The notes under the pieces were generated by a model. That model searched no databases. It worked only from the letters and a program-made list of their open reading frames with translations, and was not told the DNA's origin. A DNA stretch of 64,000 nt from Brevundimonas goettingensis. GTDB taxonomy: Bacteria > Pseudomonadota > Alphaproteobacteria > Caulobacterales > Caulobacteraceae. Shown in pieces: positions 42,703-52,100 of the stretch. Position 1 is the first letter of the stretch. Each line of letters opens with the position of its first letter. The position numbers were made by a program, and so were the translations under genes. The DNA lies in the NCBI RefSeq assembly GCF_017487405.1, contig NZ_CP062222.1:2403001-2467000 (forward strand), read 5' to 3'.

Positions 42703-43692
42703 GTGTTCAATCGAAACCTGTTTGTCGCCCTGGGCTCCGCCCTCTTGCTCGCTGCCGGCGGCGTGGCCCCCGCGATGGCCCAGACCACGACGCCGGGCGC
42801 CACCACCAACGGCGCCGAGACCACCGTGCGCGGCGAACGCGTCCTGCCCGGTCGCATCGGCGGCGACCGCAGCGAGCGGCCGCAGACCCGCAACCAGCGC
42901 GGCCGCCCCGCCCCGACCCAGACTCCGGAACAGGTCAAGGCTGCGGCCACCGTCCTGGCCGCCTCGACCAACAGCGGCTGCGCGGTCGCCGACGCCAGCC
43001 TGCGCGGCGAGAACGCTGAAAAGCAGTCGGTCTATGAGGTCACCTGCACGACCGGCCCCGGCTTCATCCTGATCGGCTCGGCCCCTCCTTCGGCCGTCGA
43101 TTGCGTGATCCTGTCCGGCCAGGCCGACATCACCCGCTCGCGCGACGCCGCAGCCGACGTCGGCCTGCAGTGCGCGATGGAGCCCAACAAGGACGTCCTG
43201 CGCGTCGTCGCCGCCTATGCCGTCGAAGCCGGCGTCCACTGCACGGTCGACCAGGGCTCCTCGGTCGGCAAATCGGCTGCGGACAACGTCATCTATGAAG
43301 TCGGCTGCGCCGGCGCCGACGGCTACTGGCTCGAAAAGACCCCCACGGGCTGGGTCACCACCGAATGCCTGAAGCTGGTCAGCCGCAACGCCGCCTGCAA
43401 ATACACCGTCCCGGCCGAACAGGTCGCCACGGTCACCAAGTGGTTCGAGGGTTCGCAAGCCGCGGCCTGCGCCCCGACGGAAGTCCGCTACATCGGCTCC
43501 AACCCCAACGGCGCCTTCTATGAAGCCAAATGCGCCCAGGGCGACGGCCTGATCGCCCGGTTCGACACCGCCATGGCCGTGCAGCAGGTCTATCCCTGCG
43601 CCGAAGCCCAGCGCATCGGCGGCGGCTGCAAGCTGACCGTCGTCCCCGACGCCGCTCCCGTGGCCGCCCCGGCTCCGGCGACACAGCAATAG
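42703..43692 (+). CDS. Secreted 12-cysteine triple-repeat protein, copy 1 of a tandem family
   Basis: A 329-residue protein with a signal peptide (residues 1-27, ending PAMAQ). After a low-complexity linker, twelve cysteines occur in three units, each C-x(20-22)-C-x(19-22)-C-x(9-22)-C (Cys 93, 115, 134, 157; 180, 202, 222, 232; 256, 277, 299, 309). Each unit contains YEVxC or YEAKC. The family is not one I recognise. The start is GTG 42703 with GGAG seven bases upstream. Two paralogs (43993 and 45094) follow, and a collapsed copy lies between this gene and the second. Confidence 0.82.
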   Translation: MFNRNLFVALGSALLLAAGGVAPAMAQTTTPGATTNGAETTVRGERVLPGRIGGDRSERPQTRNQRGRPAPTQTPEQVKAAATVLAASTNSGCAVADASLRGENAEKQSVYEVTCTTGPGFILIGSAPPSAVDCVILSGQADITRSRDAAADVGLQCAMEPNKDVLRVVAAYAVEAGVHCTVDQGSSVGKSAADNVIYEVGCAGADGYWLEKTPTGWVTTECLKLVSRNAACKYTVPAEQVATVTKWFEGSQAAACAPTEVRYIGSNPNGAFYEAKCAQGDGLIARFDTAMAVQQVYPCAEAQRIGGGCKLTVVPDAAPVAAPAPATQQ

Positions 43693-43710
43693 GCCGCCCA
43701 ACCGGCCTAT

Positions 43711-43750
43711 CGGCCAAGCCTGACGCGAAGCCGGACGGCCAAGCCTGACG
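43711..43750 (+). repeat. 15-bp direct repeat after the first Cys-repeat gene
   Basis: CGGCCAAGCCTGACG occurs at 43711-43725 and 43736-43750, with a 25-base period, just beyond the stop of the first copy and before the terminator. It is a likely tandem duplication with no assigned function. Confidence 0.6.
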
Positions 43751-43754
43751 GAAT

Positions 43755-43784
43755 GAGGACCGCGCCCCGTCGCGGTCCTCTTTT
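43755..43784 (+). terminator. Rho-independent terminator after the first Cys-repeat gene
   Basis: A perfect 10-bp stem GAGGACCGCG with CGCGGTCCTC (43771-43780) and a six-base loop is followed by TTTT. It separates the first gene from the collapsed copy and the rest of the array. Confidence 0.9.
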
Positions 43785-43871
43785 CGTATGCAGGTCCGAA
43801 AATCTCGCCAAGCTTGCATAATCGCATAACAGCGATCAACCTGAGGCCTCGCGATCACGGGGGAGGCCTCT

Positions 43872-43954
43872 ATGTTCAGAATCGTTCTGTCCCTCCCCAG
43901 GCGGCCACCATCGGCGGTGGCTGCACCCTGACGGTGCGCGCCTCGACGGAATAG
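43872..43954 (+). pseudogene. Collapsed remnant of a fourth Cys-repeat gene
   Basis: The first 21 bases encode MFRIVLS, like the MFKTVLS start of the neighbouring copy, and the last frame reads AATIGGGCTLTVRASTE then TAG, matching the C-terminal AATIGGGCKL of the third copy. The two parts are in different frames and directly joined within about 83 bases, so about 900 bases of an ancestral gene have been lost. It is the dead remains of a paralog lying between copies one and two. Confidence 0.75.
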
Positions 43955-43992
43955 CGATCCCTTCTGATACAGCGAAAATGCCGGAGATTCAG

Positions 43993-44979
43993 ATGTTCAA
44001 GACCGTCCTGTCCGCCTTGGGCGGCATCATGAGCGCCGCCCTCGTTCTGGCGGTCGCGCCCGCCGCATCGGCGCAATCCGAAAGGGGCGTCGGACCGGCG
44101 AGCAACGGCGACCTCGCGCGCGGCGTGCGCAGTATGTCGGCCGCGCTGGTCGATCCGCGCTCGAGCCCCGTCACCCAGGTCCTGCCCAGCCGACTGGACC
44201 GACAGCGCAACCGCAACGGCGTCTATACCCAGCAGCCCACGCCCAACCAGATCCTGTCCACCAGCCAATCCCAGATAAACACCGCCAACGTCGAGTGCCG
44301 CGTAGTCGACGCCGCCCTCCTGGGCTATAACGCCGACCAGCAGGGGGTCTATGAGGTCTCCTGCGGCTCTGGCATGGGCTATGTGGTCGCGGCGGCCTCC
44401 CCGCCCACGGTCACCGACTGCGTGACCCTGGCCAGTCGCGCCGAGAGCATCCGGGCCCAGGATCCCGCCGCCCCGGCCGCACTCGTCTGCAAACTGGTCG
44501 GCAACAGCAACATCGCCCATATGGTCGCCACCTACGGCCAGCAGGCCGGGGTGACCTGCGCCGTCGATCAGGCAGCCATGGTCGGCACCTCGGTCGCAGG
44601 CAATGCGGTCTATGAAATCGGCTGCCCGGGCGCCGAGGGCTACTGGATCGAGAAGACCACCGCGGGGTGGACAACCACCCCCTGCATCAAGGTCGCTGCG
44701 ACGGGCACGTCCTGCCGCTTCACCACCGGCGAGGAATCCGCCGTGTCGGCCCGGGCCTGGCTGGTCAACACCCCGGCCTCCGCCTGCGACGTGACCGACG
44801 TCCGGTATATGGGCGCCAATGCCGCCGGGGCCTTCTACGAAACCAGATGCGGCGCGGGCGGGGGCTTCGTCGCTCGCCTGGACAACAGTATGGCGGTGCA
44901 ACAGGTCTATCCCTGCGCCGAGGCCGCGAGCATCGGCGGCGGCTGCAAGCTGACCGCGGCGGTCGATCCCCGCCCGTAA
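43993..44979 (+). CDS. Secreted 12-cysteine triple-repeat protein, copy 2
   Basis: A 328-residue protein with signal peptide (MFKTVLSALGG to AASAQ, about residues 1-31) and the same three-unit cysteine pattern as the copy at 42703, including YEVSCGSGMGY, YEIGCPGAEGYW and YETRCGAGGG. The C-terminus reads EAASIGGGCKL. ATG 43993 has GGAG seven bases upstream (CCGGAGATTCAG). A GC hairpin follows at 44988. It is closely similar to the third copy, including a 46-base identical stretch, so copies two and three are the most recent pair. Confidence 0.85.
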   Translation: MFKTVLSALGGIMSAALVLAVAPAASAQSERGVGPASNGDLARGVRSMSAALVDPRSSPVTQVLPSRLDRQRNRNGVYTQQPTPNQILSTSQSQINTANVECRVVDAALLGYNADQQGVYEVSCGSGMGYVVAAASPPTVTDCVTLASRAESIRAQDPAAPAALVCKLVGNSNIAHMVATYGQQAGVTCAVDQAAMVGTSVAGNAVYEIGCPGAEGYWIEKTTAGWTTTPCIKVAATGTSCRFTTGEESAVSARAWLVNTPASACDVTDVRYMGANAAGAFYETRCGAGGGFVARLDNSMAVQQVYPCAEAASIGGGCKLTAAVDPRP

Positions 44980-44987
44980 AGGCGTCC

Positions 44988-45024
44988 GGCGGGAGGGCCG
45001 ACAAATCGCCGCGCCCTCCCCGCC
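44988..45024 (+). terminator. Hairpin between the second and third Cys-repeat genes
   Basis: GGCGGGAGGGC (44988-44998) can pair with GCCCTCCCCGCC (45013-45024) with one bulge. No T run follows, so termination is not assured. It lies about nine bases after the second gene's stop. Confidence 0.45.
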
Positions 45025-45093
45025 TGCCCCCGCTCCGGCTTGCGCTCCAGCGGAACAGCGTTCAGTCTGACTTCCGGGAAGCTGGAGGTTCAG

Positions 45094-46068
45094 ATGTTCA
45101 AAACTGTCGTGTCCGCCGTGTGCAGCCTCATCGTGCTGGCGGCCGGCTCTACCGCCCTGGCGCAGAACCCGGGCAGTACGCAAGTCGGCAATGGGGGCCT
45201 GTATTCGGGCGCGCGCAGCATGTCGGCCGCGCTGGTCGATCCGCGCTCGAGCACCGTCACCCAGGTCCTGCCCAGCAGACTTGACCGTCAGCGCAACCGC
45301 AACGGCGTTTACACCCAGCAGCCCACGATGGCGCAGGTGCTGGCCACCAGCCAGTCCGAGATGAACACCGCCAATGTCGAGTGCCGCGTCGTCGACGCCT
45401 CGCTGCTCGGCTACAACGCCGCTCAGCAGGGCGTCTATGAAGTCTCCTGCGGCTCGGGCATGGGCTATGTGGTCGCCGCCTCGTCGCCGCCCGCCGTGAC
45501 CGACTGCGTCACCCTCGCCGGCCGCGCCGAAATGGCCCGGGCCCAGGATCCCGCCGCCCCGGCCGCACTCGTCTGCAAACTGGCGGGCAACAGCAACATC
45601 ACCCGCATGGTCGCCGTCTATGGCCAGCAGGCCGGCGTTCACTGCGCCGTCGATCAGGCGGCCATGGTCGGCACCTCGGTCGCGGGCAATGCGGTCTATG
45701 AAATCGGCTGCCCGGGCGCCGAGGGCTACTGGATCGAGAAGGCCGCCTCGGGCTGGATCACCACCCCTTGCATCAAGGTCGCGGCGACCGGCACCGCCTG
45801 CCGCTTCACGACCACGGCCGAATTGGCCGCCTCGGCCAAAACCTGGCTGGTGGGCACCCCCGCTTCCGCCTGCGACGTCACCGACGTCCGCTACATGGGC
45901 GCCAACGGCGCGGGCTCCTTCTATGAAACCCGCTGCGGCGCCGGCGACGGCTTCGTGGCCCGCCTGGATAACGCCATGGCGGTGCAGCAGGTCTATCCCT
46001 GCGCCGAGGCCGCGACCATCGGCGGCGGCTGCAAGCTGGCGGCGACGGCGGCGGCCGATCGCCAATAG
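45094..46068 (+). CDS. Secreted 12-cysteine triple-repeat protein, copy 3
   Basis: A 324-residue protein, MFKTVVSAVCSLIVLAAGS then ALAQ as signal peptide, followed by the three-unit cysteine repeat with YEVSCGSGMGY, YEIGCPGAEGYW and YETRCGAGDG; C-terminus EAATIGGGCKL. ATG 45094 has GGAGG near. Segments SMSAALVDPRSS and VTQVLPSRLDRQRNRNGVY are nearly identical in the second copy. The array sits next to housekeeping xthA. Function unknown; likely an extracytoplasmic disulfide-rich protein. Confidence 0.85.
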   Translation: MFKTVVSAVCSLIVLAAGSTALAQNPGSTQVGNGGLYSGARSMSAALVDPRSSTVTQVLPSRLDRQRNRNGVYTQQPTMAQVLATSQSEMNTANVECRVVDASLLGYNAAQQGVYEVSCGSGMGYVVAASSPPAVTDCVTLAGRAEMARAQDPAAPAALVCKLAGNSNITRMVAVYGQQAGVHCAVDQAAMVGTSVAGNAVYEIGCPGAEGYWIEKAASGWITTPCIKVAATGTACRFTTTAELAASAKTWLVGTPASACDVTDVRYMGANGAGSFYETRCGAGDGFVARLDNAMAVQQVYPCAEAATIGGGCKLAATAAADRQ

Positions 46069-46078
46069 AAGACCATCC

Positions 46079-46127
46079 AGGGCGAGCCGTCCCGCCTGGC
46101 GACTTGCCGGAGGGGGCGGCTCGCCCT
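46079..46127 (+). terminator. Inverted repeat after the third Cys-repeat gene
   Basis: AGGGCGAGCCG (46079-46089) pairs perfectly with CGGCTCGCCCT (46117-46127) around a 27-base loop. There is no T run, and xthA starts 12 bases later, so it may also affect xthA expression. Confidence 0.45.
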
Positions 46128-46139
46128 AGCCTTCCGGCC

Positions 46140-46979
46140 ATGCGTATCGCCACCTGGAATGTGAACTCGGTAAACGCCCGTCTGCCGACGGTGCTCGCCT
46201 GGCTCGAGGCCGCCGCGCCCGACGTCGTCTGCTTCCAGGAGATCAAGACGATCGACGAGAAGTTCCCGCGCGAGGCGTTCGAGCGGCTGGGCTACAATGT
46301 CGAGACCCACGGCCAGAAGACCTACAACGGTGTGGCCATCCTCTCGAAATTCCCCCTCAGCGACATCCGGCGCGGCCTGCCCGGGGCAGAGGGCGCGGGC
46401 CCCGACGGCGCCGACGACGATCAGGCGCGCTATATCGAGGCCCTGATCGAGGCCCCCGTCCCGGTGCGGGTCGGCGCCATCTATCTGCCGAACGGCAATC
46501 CCGTGGGCACTGGCAAGTTTCCCTACAAGCTGGCCTGGTTCGACCGGCTGAACGCCCACGCCCGCGACCTGCTGGCGCTGGAAGAGCCCTTCGTCCTGTG
46601 CGGCGACTACAACGTCATCCCGGAAGCCGTGGATGCGAAGAACCCGGCCGACTGGGTCGGCGACGCCCTGTTCCAGCCCGAGAGCCGCGCGGCCTTCAAG
46701 GCGCTGAAATGGCTGGGTCTGTCCGAGGCCGGCGAGCTGGGCGAGCAACCGCCCGGGACCTACACCTTCTGGGACTATCAGGCCGGCGCCTGGCAGAGGA
46801 ACAACGGCATCCGCATCGACTTCCACCTGCTCTCGCCCCAGGCCGCCGACCGGTTCCGGGGCGTGGAGACCCACCGCGACGCCCGCGACATGGACAAGCC
46901 CTCGGACCATGTCCCCGTGGTCATCGAGCTTGATATGGAAGAGGTCGCGGCGCCGAGCGCGTCGCTCCGGGCCGCCTGA
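46140..46979 (+). CDS. xthA: Exodeoxyribonuclease III (AP endonuclease)
   Basis: A 279-residue protein with the ExoIII motifs: MRIATWNVNSVNARL at the N-terminus, CFQEIKT with the metal-binding Glu, VLCGDYNVIP with the active Asp and Asn, and the C-terminal SDHVPVV with catalytic Asp-His. It incises abasic sites and degrades DNA from 3' ends in base excision repair. ATG 46140; the stop shares one base with the next gene's start (TGATG). Confidence 0.96.
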   Translation: MRIATWNVNSVNARLPTVLAWLEAAAPDVVCFQEIKTIDEKFPREAFERLGYNVETHGQKTYNGVAILSKFPLSDIRRGLPGAEGAGPDGADDDQARYIEALIEAPVPVRVGAIYLPNGNPVGTGKFPYKLAWFDRLNAHARDLLALEEPFVLCGDYNVIPEAVDAKNPADWVGDALFQPESRAAFKALKWLGLSEAGELGEQPPGTYTFWDYQAGAWQRNNGIRIDFHLLSPQAADRFRGVETHRDARDMDKPSDHVPVVIELDMEEVAAPSASLRAA

Positions 46980-47494
46980 TGGGCGAGGCGCTGCGGGTCA
47001 TCCTGCTGGTCGGCCTCGCCGCCGCGGCCCTGACCACCGTCGCCCTGACGCTGAACTGGTGGATGGAGCCCGAGCGCCGCATGCGCCGCGCCCTGCTCAA
47101 GTCGCTGGGCGTTCAGCCCGAGGCCGAGGCCCTGTCGCCGACCGAGGGCCGGGCCGCCGGCCTGGACTTCGACGGCGGCCAGATCGCCGTCCTCTGGGAC
47201 CGGGGCGCCCACGGTCTGGTCTATGGCTTCGAGGAGGTCGAGGGCGGCGAGGTCATCGTCGACGGCCATGTCCTGGCCCGCATTCGCCGCGGCGAACCGC
47301 GCAAGTCGCTGGACGTCATGGCCCCTGACGCCGAACAGGTGACCCTGCGGCTGATGTTCGCGGACGCCCGCTATCCCGAGTTCGAACTGGCGCTGTGGAA
47401 CGCCGTCGCCCCGGCCCAGACGGGCTCTCCGGCCGAGGCCCTGCGACTGGGCCGTCGCTGGTTGTCCCACCTGGAAGCGCTGTTGAAGGCCTGA
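46979..47494 (+). CDS. Membrane-anchored protein of unknown function, coupled to xthA
   Basis: A 171-residue product with one N-terminal membrane helix (LRVILLVGLAAAALTTVALTLNWWM is more than one helix length, residues about 5-28), then a soluble part with FDGGQIAVLWDRGAHGLVYG and repeated acidic positions. ATG 46979 overlaps the xthA stop. No family is recognised. The C-terminal half resembles no known fold that I can name, so only topology is given. Confidence 0.65.
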   Translation: MGEALRVILLVGLAAAALTTVALTLNWWMEPERRMRRALLKSLGVQPEAEALSPTEGRAAGLDFDGGQIAVLWDRGAHGLVYGFEEVEGGEVIVDGHVLARIRRGEPRKSLDVMAPDAEQVTLRLMFADARYPEFELALWNAVAPAQTGSPAEALRLGRRWLSHLEALLKA

Positions 47495-47570
47495 TCGCCC
47501 TTTCGGCGCAAGCCGGGGAAGGCTAGAACCCCCCATTCCTTTCGTGCCTGAGTAATTCTGAGGAGCCCCC

Positions 47571-48479
47571 GTGGCCCGCCTTTTCGACGCCTATGTGATC
47601 GCTGACTGGACCGCCGCCGAGGGCAAGAAGCTCGGCGAGAACTCCGTATGGATCGGGGTGGCCAAGCGCGACGTGCGCTTCCGCCTGTACACCGAGACCC
47701 ACAATGTCGCGACGCGCGCCGAGGGCGAGGCCCTGCTGGCCTCGATCCTGGCCGATCACAGGAAGCGCGGCGACCGGGTCCTGGTCGGCTTCGACTTCTC
47801 GCTGGGTTACCCCACGGGCACGGCCGCGCGCCTGAAGCTGACGGGCGAGCCGATCTGGTCGGCCATGTGGAAATTCATCGCGGCCAACATCGTCGACAAA
47901 CCGGACAACACCAACAACCGCTATCAGGTCGCGGCCAAGATGAACCGCCTCATGACGGATGAAGCCTGGCCGTTCTGGGGCTCGCCCGCCAACCAGGCGC
48001 AGCGCTGGCTGACCACGACCAAGCCGCCCGCAGGCGCCGGCGCCGACATCCCCGAATATCGCGCGACGGAGAACGCCGTGCGCAAGGGCCGGCTGCAGCC
48101 CAAGTCGAACTGGCAGATGCACGGCGCCGGCGCCGTCGGCGGCCAGACCCTGGTCGGCATCCCGGCCGTGCGCCGCCTGCTGGAAAGCCTGGGCGCCTCG
48201 GCCGCCGTCTGGCCCTTCGGCACCGGCTGGCGGGCGCTAGACGCCGCCGACGTCGAGCCCCTGTCGGTGCTGGTCGCCGAGGTCTGGCCGTCGATGTGGC
48301 CCACCACCGCCGCCGAGGGCGAGTTCAAGGACCAGGCCCAGGTGCGCACCACGGCCATGGCCTTCGCCGAGCTGGACGACAAGGGCGAGCTGGCCCGGGC
48401 CTTCGGTCCGCCGAAGGACGCCTCACCCGAACTGATCGCGCAGGTCGAGCAGGAAGAAGGCTGGATCCTGGGCGTCTGA
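47571..48479 (+). CDS. Conserved hypothetical protein with RNase H-like first strand motif
   Basis: A 302-residue protein starting at GTG 47571 with AGGAG five bases upstream. The first segment RLFDAYVIADWTAAEG and RVLVGFDFSLGYPTG are the kind of acidic, glycine-rich strands seen in RNase H-like or DUF429 proteins, a resemblance only. Other segments include WWTTTKPPAG-type linkers and VRRLLESLGASAAVWPFGTGW. No enzyme class is assigned. It is followed by a small membrane-protein gene about 70 bases later. Confidence 0.6.
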   Translation: MARLFDAYVIADWTAAEGKKLGENSVWIGVAKRDVRFRLYTETHNVATRAEGEALLASILADHRKRGDRVLVGFDFSLGYPTGTAARLKLTGEPIWSAMWKFIAANIVDKPDNTNNRYQVAAKMNRLMTDEAWPFWGSPANQAQRWLTTTKPPAGAGADIPEYRATENAVRKGRLQPKSNWQMHGAGAVGGQTLVGIPAVRRLLESLGASAAVWPFGTGWRALDAADVEPLSVLVAEVWPSMWPTTAAEGEFKDQAQVRTTAMAFAELDDKGELARAFGPPKDASPELIAQVEQEEGWILGV

Positions 48480-48551
48480 GGACGCCTTAACCACGCCGGT
48501 TCATTGACGCGAAAAGCCGGTCGGCGAGGATGGGATCGAAAGGTCCCGCCG

Positions 48552-48908
48552 ATGAAACCTGTCGCCCACCGCCCTTCCCTTGTCGGACCCGCCTTCGTCC
48601 TGGGCGGCCTGGTCCTCGGCGGGTGCGCCATCGCCGCCCTGCGCAGCGGCGTCATCCTGTCCCGACACGCGGACATCACCGCGGCGAACGACCCCACGGC
48701 CTTTTTCGGCACGATCGCCCTCTGGGCGCTCTTCGGGACGATCCTGATCGGGCTCGGCGTCGGCCTTGTGCGGAGCGCCCCCGCCGAGAACCGCAGGCTG
48801 GACCGCTACCTCGCAGACCGCCACGCCGCCCGGGACGAGAGCCGGGAGCGTTTCGTCGCCCTTCCCCCATCCGCGTCCCCCACCGCCTCAACGCCGGACG
48901 ACGCCTGA
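48552..48908 (+). CDS. Small two-helix membrane protein
   Basis: A 118-residue product with two hydrophobic segments (VGPAFVLGGLVLGGCAIAAL and FGTIALWALFGTILIGLGVGLV) and a charged C-terminal tail (RRLDRYLADRHAARDESRE). ATG 48552. No family is recognised. A bidirectional terminator hairpin follows at 48923. Confidence 0.65.
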   Translation: MKPVAHRPSLVGPAFVLGGLVLGGCAIAALRSGVILSRHADITAANDPTAFFGTIALWALFGTILIGLGVGLVRSAPAENRRLDRYLADRHAARDESRERFVALPPSASPTASTPDDA

Positions 48909-48922
48909 ACCCTGCACATATG

Positions 48923-48966
48923 AAAAAGCCCGGCGGACATGGGGCAATGTCCGTCGGGCCTTCTTT
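48923..48966. terminator. Bidirectional terminator after the two-helix membrane protein
   Basis: AAAAAGCCCGGCGGACAT (left arm from 48928) and ATGTCCGTCGGGC (48947-48959) form a stem with one G-T mismatch and are followed by TTCTTTT. The A run before it gives a T run on the other strand, so it can serve both directions. Confidence 0.8.
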
Positions 48967-49078
48967 TCGCGGGTTGTTCCCCTGTCGCCCTTCCTGGCGT
49001 GCATCTCCCGAAAGAGAAGAACGATCGGCTGAACGGGGTCCCGGTCCCGCCGCACCTCTCCGTGCGCCGGAAGTCGAT

Positions 49079-49106
49079 GACGGGAGGCGCTGGAACACCT
49101 CCCGTC
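49079..49106 (-). terminator. Hairpin after the TonB receptor gene
   Basis: GACGGGAGG (49079-49087) pairs with CCTCCCGTC (49098-49106) around a ten-base loop, 20 bases past the receptor's stop at 49126. No T run is seen on the minus strand. Confidence 0.5.
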
Positions 49107-49125
49107 GGCTCTTCAGAGGTCGGGC

Positions 49126-52100
49126 TTACCAGGCCTTGTAGTTCAGGCCGATGAAGAAGCGGCGGCCGTAGGGGTCGAAGTTCGAGTAGAGCGTCGTGCC
49201 CAGGTACGGCGCTTGTTCGGCGTCGAAGGCGTTGACCACGCCCGCCCGCAGCGCCAAGTCGTCATTGACGTTGTAGCGGAAGGTGAAGTCGTTACGGACG
49301 AAGTTGCCGGTGCTCAGTTCGTTCGGCTGACGCGAGTCCATGTTGGAGATGTAGTCGCGGGCGAAGACGATGTTCTGGGACGTCTGCCAATCCGCCGTCC
49401 AGTTGACGCTCCAGGTCTCGTTCGGGGTCCAGGTCAGCGACGAGGTCATGCGAACACGCGGGTAGAAGAGCGTGCTGGCCAGTTCGTCATAGTCCGACGG
49501 ATCCGACTCGTTCAGGTACTGCTGCTGGGTGATCAGCCAGGAGCCGCCCAGCGAGTAGTCGAACTGACCGAAGTTGCGGCCGAACATTTCCTCGGTGTCG
49601 ATGCGGTAGCGGGCGTTGAAGTCCAGACCGCGGGTCTTCAGGGCGGCGTAGTTGAACGAACGCTCGATGAAGCTGCCGACGGCGAACGGGCTCACGCCGC
49701 CCGTACGGAAGATCGTCGAACAGGCGTCGGAGTTCAGCGTCGCGCCATTGACGCAGTTGGCCGCCGCCGTATCGGCCGAGACCGCCGCGATCACGTCGTC
49801 GATGTTGATCTCGTAGTAGTCGAGCACCAGGCTGAAGTTCGGGATGAAGCGCGGACGCAGAGCCACCGAGAAGGTGAAGGAGTCCGATTCTTCCGGCTTC
49901 AGGTTCGGGTTGCCGCCGGCGAGACCCGCGATGCCCGAGGTGTAGTTCGGACGGAAGTCGTCGGTGTTCTGGGGCGTGAGGCCGGCGAAGTCGAAGGTCA
50001 GCCCCTGGGCGGCTGCGAGAGCCGTACAGTTGTTGATCCGGTTGGTCCGGGTTTCCGCGTCGTTGACCGCTGCGATGTTGAGCGTGGTGCAGGGGTCGAC
50101 GATGCCGTTGGCGAAGGTCTGGCTGTTCGGCGCGAAATTCTCGCCCAGATCCGGCACGCGGATCGAGGTGTTGTAGCTGGTCTTGAAGGTGATGTCCTGG
50201 ATCGGACGATAGACCAGGTTCACGCCGTAGACGTCGGTGTTGCCGACGGTCGAATAGTCGGCGTAGCGGTAGGAGCCGCTCAGCTCGGCGTATTCGCCCA
50301 GGAAGGTGTCGCGGAACAGCGGCACCGAGAGTTCGGCGAAGAACTCCTTGCTGTCATAGCTGGCTTCGGGGAAGTCCGGGCCGGTGTTGAGGAACAGCAT
50401 CCGGCCGGCGGTGTCGCGGTCGCGACCCGTCGCCTCGGTGGTTTCCTTGCGGTATTCGCCGCCCAGGGCGACGCCGATGGCGCCGGCGCCCCAGAAGTCC
50501 CACAGGTTGCCGGAGATCGAGGCGATCCCCTGCTGCTGTTCGTTGCGCTCGGTGACGTGGATGGTCGCATCGACGTAGTCGAGCGCGGCCTGGCTCTGGT
50601 TGCCCTTGCCGAAGACGTTCAGCGGTTGGCAGGAGTTGATCGCGGCCTGACCGTAGGCGGTGTCACGCAGGTCGCCGAGGTAGTTGTCGGTGCCCGGGTT
50701 GTAGTCGGTGACCACGCCACCCTGCCTGGCGATAATCTGGGCGCGGCAGACGATGGCGCCGGGGGTGCCCATGACGCCGGCGGTGTCGACGACCGAGTCG
50801 ATGGCCAGAGCGAAGCGTTGGCTGTCGACGCCGCGTTCGAAGTTCTCAACCTCGACCTTGCCGTAGGTATAGCCGATGTCGAAATCGAGGTTCTTGACGA
50901 AGCCGAAGTCGCCCAGGTCGCCGCTCACGCCGGCGACATAGCGCTGCAGGTCACGGGTGTTGTCCTGGGTGCGGTCCGGGCCGAACATGCTGTGGCGCGC
51001 GTTCTGAACCAGGAACGGAGTACCCGCCGTGCCCGGCGTCGTCGCGGTCGGGGTCGAGTACGGCGTCACCAGGTTGGTGCGGATCGCGTCCTTGACGTTC
51101 TGCGGCAGGAAGGCGTTGTCCGACCAGCGCAGGTCGAAATTGTTCACCGCATAGATCGGGTTGGATTCGCGCGAGCCGTAGGAGTTGACCAGATCGATAT
51201 CGAAGAAGGTGGGCTGACCGACGTCGAAGGTGTCTTCGGTGACGTATTTGGCCTCACCGTAGGCGGTGATGTTGTCGGTGATCTTGAAGTTGGCGCCGAC
51301 CTGGTAGCGCTGCGATTCCGAACGGGGCACGCGCGAACCGGTCGAGAATTCGGCCGGGTTCTCGCCGTCGCCGCCGATGTTGTAGGGGCGGTTGGCGCCG
51401 GTGTTGCCGACACGCTGGCCGAAATTGGCCGCGCGGGCGGTCGTGCCGTCGTACCAGAAGGTCTTGCCGGGGGTCACGCCGAAGCAGTTGGAGGAGTAGC
51501 TGAAGTTGCCGGCCGAGTTGCCGCCCGGGAAGCAGTTCTCATAGGCGACGTTCGGGTTGGTCAGGTCGCTGGGCTGCTGGACGTTGGCCAGGGTGGTCTG
51601 ACCCCAGCGCGGACGGTCGATGCGGCTGACGCCGGTGTACAGGCGGGCGTCCAGGATGCCGTCATCAGGGCGGCTGGTCGGATCGGCGTCGACGCCGATG
51701 CGGACCGGAGCGCGACGCAGCCAGTCGATGTCGAGCGAGGTGACCTCGTCGATCTTCTCGTATTCGCCGTGGGCGTAGACGTTCAGGCGATCATCGAAGA
51801 AATTCTTGCCGATCAGGGCCGAGATACGGCGGTTGGCCTGACCGTCCTCGTTGATCTGGCCGTAGCTGGCGTCGACCTCGAGACCTTCGAAGTCCTTCTT
51901 CAGGATGAAGTTCAGAACGCCGGAGACGGCGTCGGCGCCATAGACCGACGAGGCGCCGCCCGTGACGATTTCGACGTTCTGGATCAGCAGGCGCGGGATG
52001 GTGTCGATGTCCACCGACAGCGAACCGCCCGACGAACCGACGTGGCGACGGCCGTCGACCAGGGTCAGGGTGCGGTTCGAACCCAGCGAGCGCAGGTTCG

